Shown in pieces: positions 57,186 through 64,000 of a stretch of DNA of 64,000 nt. The number at the start of each line of letters is the position of its first letter. The first letter of the stretch is position 1. Source of the DNA: Neofusicoccum parvum (lineage: Eukaryota; Ascomycota; Dothideomycetes; Botryosphaeriales; Botryosphaeriaceae); assembly GCA_020912385.1 (NCBI GenBank), contig CP087218.1:744001-808000 (forward strand), in the 5' to 3' direction. The notes beneath the pieces were generated by a model, which saw nothing but the letters and a program-made list of their open reading frames with translations, was not told the DNA's origin and made no database searches. A program made the position numbers and the translations under genes.

Positions 57186-58710
57186 TTAGCCGGCGAGGTA
57201 GACGCATCGCCTGCTCACACCCTCGAGGAACTCGGCCTCATTGACCATCGAGAACACATCCTCTTCGTCCTTTCCGTAGAGGCCAGTGCTTCCGTAAGGA
57301 CCCTTCCGGCTCGGCTGGTGGCTGCGCGGCCACTGTCCCTCGGATTCCACTTCGGCGATCTGGAAGTCGCCGTGCACGGCGTTGATGTGCGGCTCGAAGA
57401 TGAAGCCGCCGAAGAAAAGCTCGATGGCGAGCTCTGCGCCGTGGGTGCCGCGCGCGCGGTGCTCGGAAAGCCTGCGCGCCTGGGAGAGGAGCTCCGCAAG
57501 AGGCTCGGCGATGGTGGGGGTGTTGCTACCCTTGGAGTAGTCATGGTCGCAAAGGCGCAGCGCGCGGACCTGGCAATCGCCAGCCCACTTGACAGATGAG
57601 TTGCCGAAAAGGGTCGGACACATGGAAGGGATGGAGATCGAGAGGGTCGTCAGGCGAGGGCAGTTGGCAAGAACCTCACAGAGATGCTCGTTCGAAGAGG
57701 GAGTGCCCGGGTGCGGGTGGAAGAAGCCGGCGTTGCTACGGGGCGAGTGCTCGAGGACGCGGAGCGTGTTCTGGGACGACTTTACGATGGCCATGACGCC
57801 GTCGATGCTCACGGTATCCAGGCAGGTCATGTGGAACTCCTCAAGGTTCGTTGCCGTGCGGGCGATGGCGTAGAGGTCGCGGTCGTTGATCGGCATGAAG
57901 GTGGTGTTCCCAATCAGCTTGAACTTCTTGAGGCGGCTGAAGTCGACGCAGTCGGACTCGAAAGGATGCTTGTCGACCTGGTTGGCGGGTTCCTTGGCCT
58001 GCTGCCTCTTCAAGGTGATGGCCTGGAGCTCCAGGTACTCCAGCGGATGGGCATGGTCGGCCCGCAGGATCTGCGCCCACTGCTGGGCATCGAGATGGCG
58101 GGCCAGGGTCCACGGGACGCTCAGCGAAGTGAGGTTCGTGCAGGTCTTGAGAGCAGCGAAGATCTGCGCATTGGTCTCAAACACATAGAAGCCGTTGAAC
58201 CACATGCGGCGGATCTGCTGCGCAATGTTAGGGAACTGGTTCACCAGCTTCACGATTTGACGGAGCGCACAGAAGGGGTCTCTGTACACAGCAGCACCCG
58301 AGGGTCTGTCGATGAGCTCGTACGTGCCGTATGACTCTGCGGCGCGTCAGTGGTCTGGAAGGCCTAGAGCTAGCGTCCCGCGACCCAGCGGACGACGTAC
58401 CTCGTTTGAGCGGGAGCTCAGCCCAACGCTCAGCTCCCTTCCACTTGCGGATGAACACATCGCGCATGGCGTACTCGAGCGCCCACGTGTGCCACCGCTT
58501 GCACACGGCGCGGATGGCCGACGACGCGTCCCACCTCAGCATGTCAGGCGGCACAGGGCCCCTCACGTAGCGCTGCATCGGCGGCTTCGCCACCAGCCCT
58601 GGGGCCTGCGAGAGGCCGAAGGTGAAGGTGACGCCATCTCGTTCATTGAGCTTGGTGGCCTCCTCGAGAATGCAGGAAAGGATTTCGTAGGGGAAGTCGT
58701 TGAGTTGCAT
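57186..58710 (-). CDS. F-box domain protein with leucine-rich-repeat-like body
   Basis: Minus-strand exons 58401-58710 and 57186-58336 give 486 residues. The N terminus reads NDFPYEILSCILEEATKL, a typical F-box start, and continues with AIRAVCKRWHTWALEYAMRD, the second half of the fold after an insertion of about 40 residues. Such proteins act as substrate receptors of SCF ubiquitin ligases via Skp1. The remaining part contains repeated leucine-rich segments (TNLTSLSVPWTLA, YLELQAITL, RLKKFKLIGN, NLEEFHMT, PRLTTLSISIP) suggesting LRR folding. The 64-nt intron (GTACGT donor, GCAG acceptor) joins LKRE to SYGTYEL. A minus-strand GATATAAAG (58843-58851) about 135 bases upstream may be its TATA box. 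Partner and substrate are unknown. Confidence 0.82.
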
Positions 58711-61645
58711 TGGATGATCCGCCAGGGGGTGGGTGGGTTGGTGCTCGCAACGAGGGCAGAGAATAGGTGCTGGCTTGCGGTCGAGGTGCAGGTTGGGGAG
58801 ACAAAGGGTGGCAAGGGTGGCAAGGTGGGCGGCGCCGGGGGCTTTATATCATCCACGCGGACGAAGCTTGGAGGACCCTTTGAAGCACCGTGAAACGGCA
58901 GCCCGCACGGGCGGGCGCGACTGAGCGTTAGTCAAGCAGGCGCAACAGGGACCATGGACCCATCGTGGTGAGGGCAGGAGCGCAGCCGGGGACTCTGCAG
59001 CGGACAGACGAGGCTGGCGCCACGCGGATGGGCGCTGGGAACACGGGCGGTGGAAGCACGCGGCCTTGGCGGGCCGGGCAGGGCTCGCGCACGCCTGCCA
59101 GCATCCTTCGCTGCAGCGTCGGCAGGCGCGCGGTGCAGGCCGGGTCTCTCGAGTGGTGATCACAAGATGCGAAGGGCCTCTTGTTGGCGAGTTCCTGTTA
59201 CCCCCATTAAATTCCCGAACGGGAAAGATCCTGGGCGCTAGCGAGTTCTGCTTACCCCCAGGAAACTGCGACGTACGGGAACGGGGCTCTGGCAAGACTC
59301 GGGCCAAGCCGTCAGCCGCGCCGACCTGCAGCATTGCGTAAAGCAGCCCGGTTCGGCGCCAGCCGGCGAATCGCGGCGCTGGTATTGCGCGAGGCACGGC
59401 GGCCTGCAGGCTTTTCGAGAAGCCAGAGCGAAGACGGAGGCTGCTGGCCGCTGGCTGCTGGCCGCTGGCCGCTGGCCGCAGTCCGCAGTGACTCAGCCGG
59501 GCACATCTCGGAGCGGCCTTCAGATCGCGCGGTGAAGGCCCTTCGGCGTCAAGCTTTCTCGCGCTGACTCCGTCTTGCGTCATCCGGCCGTCCAGTCCTC
59601 AGCCCTTTCGCCGCGTTCCAGCCGACGCCGGACGTCCTGGCGCGCATGCATCCGCCATCGCACCTCACTCTGGCGCGAGCTGCTGCGATGCCGCCGCGTT
59701 CTCCTTAGCAAACAGAAACCGCCAAAGCCGCCCATACCCGGCCCGTGTCGACGCGCGAGCCTCACCGCCGCTGGCTCGCTGCAGCAGCAGTCGCGCCGGA
59801 TCATCCCTCCCGCCCACCGGCACCCCAGGTTTCCCCGCATAAAGCCACCGTGGTGCTGCTAGCGGGCGACGAGAGCCGCCGCCGGCCCCCAAGCGCGTCC
59901 CAACGAGCCTCACGCGCTCAAAGCCGTGGCTAGCCCGCCGCGTTAGTCAGGAACCGTGGAAAGGAGTGAGTAACAGCTTCGTCCCTTCCCCGCACCCCGA
60001 CGCCCTCAGCCCGCTGGCACTGGCCGTCTGGGGGCGTTTGTATGTGTCAAGTGATGCAAGGGCACGAGAAAGGAGGAGGCGCGCGCCTGATGCGTGCGTG
60101 ATGCGTGTCCGTTCGCCATTTGAAAGGACCACGCGCAGCCGAGCCCCCCAGGAACAGCACCATTCCCCGTCACATGACGCCTTCCCCAGATTCCAGATCC
60201 TTTCCGAACTGCCTGCATGACCTGGGAGCCCTCATCACCCTGAGATCCGGGCATGTCTCATCAGTGGAGGCGCTCCGCCGGCCCCCCCCGAGACGTGGAC
60301 TCAATCAGCGCGTCACTGTAGCGGGCTTCCGGCCAGGTGTCCCATCAGTGGGCCCGCTCCGCATTTCACGCGCCGAACATCAATTCCAGACTGGAGAAGG
60401 GTCCTTCATCGAAGCTGGCGGACGCGTTCGATGCACCAGCTCCCGGATGGCATGACCGCACTGGGGACCCGGGCGGGACCTCATCAGTGCAGGGACTCCA
60501 CAATTTCTTTGTTGTGCCCCCTCAATACGGGAAAAGGGCCTTCTTCTCGAACGGCTGACGACGGGCGTTAACGGCGCTGTGGACGATGTGAACGATGTGC
60601 ACAAGGAACCGGGGGGCCAAGCACTTGCCTTTAGCCAACTAGCAGCTCTGCCCCAGCCACGCAGTGGTGTTGGGCGGGACACCTGACCTTACCCCGGATT
60701 TCTATTACCCCAGAGTTTCTATCTCGCAGGGAAGGTCCAACGTCCGGCTCAGAAAGAAAGGCGGAATTTTTCCACTTTGAGCCGTGGCTGCGGGTAGGCT
60801 AGACTTCCGCTCGGGTTGGCCCTTCGCAATCCTTTATTATTCTTAGCAATGGAAAAGCTGGGGGACGGGCTCAGTGGTCATGATGCAATTTCTGACATAA
60901 TTTGAACCACCTTCCACCTCAGAGGTCCGTTACCGTCCAGTCGGGTGTTTGCTCCCCCCTCCCATCTGCTCCGCGGAGATGCAGGAACAGGACCTCCGCC
61001 TTGTAGTACCCCATCAGCAAGGCAGCCGCTCCTGGTGCGACACGGGGCGGAGAACTCTCTTTCTCTCACACTCACTGCATGCGACGGGATCGAAGATGTG
61101 ATCGCACACTGTTGTCTTTGATCTTTTTTCTATTGACTCAGCTTTGCTTTCTGTCGAACTGGGCATCTACACCCACCATGCTGACTACTGACCCGCGCAC
61201 CGGAGCGTCACAGGATGCAGCAACGTTGGGGAGTAACGGCCGCCCTCTGTCGAAGCTCTTGACCCGCCATAATTCCCTATGATCGTAACGACCCGTAAAA
61301 AAAAAAGGTTGTGAATAACGAAAGTTGTTTCGCATCGGGGTATCAGTTCCCTTCCGCACACCAATCCTTCATGCCTCCCCATCCATCAAAACAATAAAAA
61401 AGCTCATCAACCCACCACCGAGAAGGACCGACTCTTAAAGCCGAAGCTTCGCAAGGGCCCGAAGCTTGGTACACCCCGAGGCGCCTAAACCCCGAGGCCA
61501 CCAGCCCCGCAAGAAGATCGAAAAAAAAAGTAACACATTAACAAAAGCCAGAACATCGTCCAAAACGTACACACCACCTCTCACCCGCTTCCCACCCGTC
61601 TGCCAGGAAAACGATCCGCTCCTCTTGCTCTTTCTCGTTTTCCGT
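58711..61645. other. Gene-free, GC-rich region, 2.9 kb
   Basis: No credible gene; open frames on both strands are Arg/Ala/Pro-rich and overlapping. It contains a GCTGGCCGCTGG-type tandem repeat at 59441-59481 and two related 22-base motifs with CATCAGTGG at 60256-60278 and 60339-60362. The final 600 bases are the 3' flank of the GPI protein gene. Confidence 0.5.
59441..59481. repeat. Tandem GCTGGCCGCTGG repeat
   Basis: Four imperfect copies of a CTGCTGGCCG / CTGGCCG unit lie in a row in non-coding sequence. It is probably a simple minisatellite. Confidence 0.7.
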
Positions 61646-62554
61646 TTACAGCATGAAGAAGGCGCTGGCGGCGACCAGGACGGCCAGGCCGCCGGCGACG
61701 CGGTTGGCGGCCGCGCCGCTGGTGGGCGCGTTGCCGGAGGCGGACTCGGTGGACGAGGCGGCGGAGCTGGCGCTGCTGCTGCTGGACGCGGTGCGGGAGG
61801 CGCTGGCGGACGCGGACGACGAGCCGGACGCGGACGCGGACGCCGAGGCCGAGGCGGAGCTGCCGGACTTGGTGCTGGTGGAGAGGGTGGAGGAGCTCTC
61901 GTCGGAGGAAGAGGTCGACGAGGCCGACTTGACGGTGGTGGCGGCCGGGGAGGTGGTGGCGGCGCCGTAGGTGTAGGTCGAGGTGGTGGAGGCGACGGTG
62001 ACGGTGCTGTCGATGACGAAGTACGGGAAGTAGTTGGTCTCGGTCGGGTCGTCGTCGTTGATGATCTCGATGGTGTAGTCGGAGCCGCGGACCACGTCCG
62101 ACGGCACCGCCCACGTGTACGAGCCCGAGTTGTCGATCTTCTCTGCGCGGTGGGTTAGCGATCGGGTTGCGCGGTCAAGAGCTTGGGTGGCGCGGAGCGT
62201 CGCGCGGGGGGCTTGCGCGACGCTGCTGCGCGGGGCGGCGGCGGCGACGTACCGGCAATGGGCGAGCCCTCCTTGAGGTCGTTGCTGGCGCCGGAGCGGA
62301 GGACCAGCGTCACGGTCTTGCCGGCCGTGGGGTCCCACTTGAGGTCGACGCTCTTGCCGGCGACGGGAGAGAAGCCCCTGCGAGGAGGTGTTAGCGCAAC
62401 TGTAGGCGCAAAAGGGTCGGTTGCGCGCCGGCGCGCAAAGGCCGAAGCAGGTAGATGGATCGACTTACTCGGTAGGGACAATGAAGGCGTTCTCGGCGGC
62501 GGAGGCCAGGGCGGCGAAGCCGGCGATGACAACGGAGGTGAAAGTGTACTTCAT
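61646..62554 (-). CDS. GPI-anchored Ser-rich cell-wall protein, Kre9/Knh1-like
   Basis: Minus-strand exons 62469-62554, 62253-62377 and 61646-62142 give 235 residues. A signal peptide (MKYTFTSVVIAGFAALASA) precedes a Kre9/Knh1-type domain: FSPVAGKSVDLKWDPTAGKT, VTLVLRSGASNDLKEGSPIA, DNSGSYTWAVPSDV and YTIEIINDDDPTETNYFPYF. Then comes a Ser/Ala/Thr-rich low-complexity stalk and a C-terminal hydrophobic tail after an Ala/Asn-Gly region, fitting a GPI signal. Relatives are the Ser-Thr-rich GPI-anchored membrane family, involved in or linked to beta-1,6-glucan in the wall. Introns have GTAAGT and GTACGT donors and GCAG acceptors. The Ser-Ala stalk is coded by a GCC/TCC-type microsatellite (61780-61870) that may vary in length. 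Confidence 0.87.
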
Positions 62555-64000
62555 GTTGACGGTGGAGGATGTGTTGTTTGGGTGGAGGATGTGCGAGGCA
62601 ACAGGTTGTTGATCAAGAGGCGACACTGGAGTACAGGCACGCGCGCAGGGCTATGATGTCGACAGGAACGCAGGGAACGAGGGCAGAGTCACACTAACAA
62701 AAGTGTTACCGAAAGAGTGGTTGCTGGCTCTGGTTGATTAAAGAGGGACGTTGCTGCTAGGGCTTGTTGTATAAATGAAGGACGAACGGTCAGGTATTAA
62801 CCAACAGACAGCGACGTGCAAGGCAGCAACCAGGAAAAGGAAGAGCTCGCCGGGAACGCGGGCAGCGATGGGTCTATATCCACGCTCCGCGGTGTGCCCA
62901 GCCGCGGTCCCGCTGGCTTCCAGATCGTCCGCATGGATTAAAATTGGATTTACAGATAACGTCCGTCCGGCGGGGCGGTCCTGCTTTCAGCGTAGCGTGA
63001 ATATAATGAGATTTTGCGGCGCCATACACCGCCGCCATTTGCCTCATGAAGAAGCCGCTCAAGCATTCCCGCCAACGTGCCGAGTCGCCTAACACGATGC
63101 GCCGCCGTTTCTGAAGTCGCGCGTGCTGTCCTGCGAATAAAGGGGGAGTGCTGCCCAGCAAGGAAGAATCCAAGGTGCACACAAGGCGGCGGCGCGAGCA
63201 ACAACGCCGCCTCGCCAATCATGGAGAATCGCCCTCGTGCAGGCGGCTGCCGTGGCTGAGCGAGGAAGCTGAGCTCCGTTATTGCGGCCCTGCTGCGCTC
63301 TCCTATTACACGCCACTCCCCACCCTGCGCACACCGGCGGGCGCTTAACTCCAGACCGATGGACTGACGGCGCTGGTGGTTTGCTTGTTCCAGCCCGCCC
63401 AACCCGCAAAAGGGGGTGTGCGCTCAGATTATTGCGTGCGGCACAGATGCGCCGGCTTTCAGCAGCAAATCCGCCGCGGGCCTCGCTCCCCAGGCAAAGA
63501 CTGGCTCGCTTGGGCCAGGCCGTCCAGCCTAGCTGGTTCGGTCGTTAATCTTGGCTATATCCGCGCCGTACCTGCCTTAGCGCCGCGCCGGCGCCGAGGC
63601 CGCCCTCCTCGCGCGGGAAACGGGGAGAGGCTGCGGAGTCATGAGAGATGAAGAGCTGCTCGCCGTCTCGTGCGGATGTCGGCAGGACGACGAGAGAGTC
63701 AGGACGGGCTGGACGAACCTCGCTACATCTCACCGGCGATACGAAGCGAAGGCACCGCGGCCCGGGTCAGAGGGAGGTGGGTGGGGAGGCAGGTCCTGAG
63801 CTCATCAGCGCTCATCGCTCATCGCTCGCCCGCTCGTCCGCTCGTCCGCTCTGCTGCTCCCTTCTCCAGATCGTCGAGCCTCCCATCACTGCTTTTCCCA
63901 CCCCTTCGTCGCAACGACGGATGACGCCATTTGCGCGGCGGGACGGGACTCGACGACGCCCTGCGCATCAATCGACCGCCACGCATCTGCGCCCCTCCCC
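62555..64000. other. Upstream region of the GPI protein gene to window end
   Basis: No gene is seen. A TGTATAAATG element lies near 62768-62777. Near 63790-63850 there are short tandem copies of GCTCATC and CGCTCGTC, and further sequence is C/T-rich, possibly a leader of a gene beyond the window. Confidence 0.5.

Noticed and set aside
58849..59583. 244-codon minus-strand open frame
   Set aside because: Low-complexity, overlaps frames on the other strand and a tandem repeat; no recognisable features.

Overview
This window looks like nuclear DNA from a filamentous ascomycete (Pezizomycotina). Genes are split by short introns, mostly 48-150 bp, with GTRNGT-type donors, CTRAY/TACTAAC-like branch sites and YAG acceptors. 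Gene content is typical of the group: a VezA-like protein, two DUF3433 membrane proteins, a NIS1-family effector, a Knh1/Kre9-like GPI protein and a dispersed single-copy 5S rRNA gene. A Dothideomycete-like, plant-associated fungus is my best guess, but the class is inference. I modelled 20 protein genes, one probable disrupted gene and one 5S rRNA gene. No tRNA, transposon or CRISPR array was recognised by eye.

Layout. 0-16 kb is a mostly housekeeping block: vezA-like dynein/endosome factor (+), NADP-type zinc alcohol dehydrogenase (+), secreted six-hairpin glycosidase (+), Met18/MMS19 iron-sulfur targeting factor (-), MTD1 folate dehydrogenase (+) and RPF2 ribosome-assembly factor (-). 16-23 kb holds a small secreted protein, a Grx3/4-type glutaredoxin and a secreted subtilase with a duplicated C-terminal tail. 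24-32 kb is a head-to-tail pair of DUF3433 multi-pass membrane proteins; the second has lost a large outer domain. 35-40 kb holds a Ser-rich protein, ATP synthase subunit e (-) and dynein intermediate chain (+), the last two sharing a short divergent promoter.

40-54 kb looks accessory. It has a frame-disrupted minus-strand gene, a NIS1-type effector, then an MFS transporter, a methyltransferase, a CYP7/8-like P450 and an epoxide hydrolase, separated by long, less GC-rich spacers. The last four could be a small metabolic cluster, but no backbone synthase is present. 54-64 kb carries the 5S rRNA gene, an F-box protein and a GPI-anchored wall protein between long gene-free stretches.

Themes: two dynein-transport components (VezA and the intermediate chain) lie in one window, and several secreted proteins (glycosidase, subtilase, small protein, NIS1, GPI protein) suggest an outward-facing lifestyle. 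Exon coordinates come from manual splice-site reading and reading-frame continuity; no search or RNA data were available.
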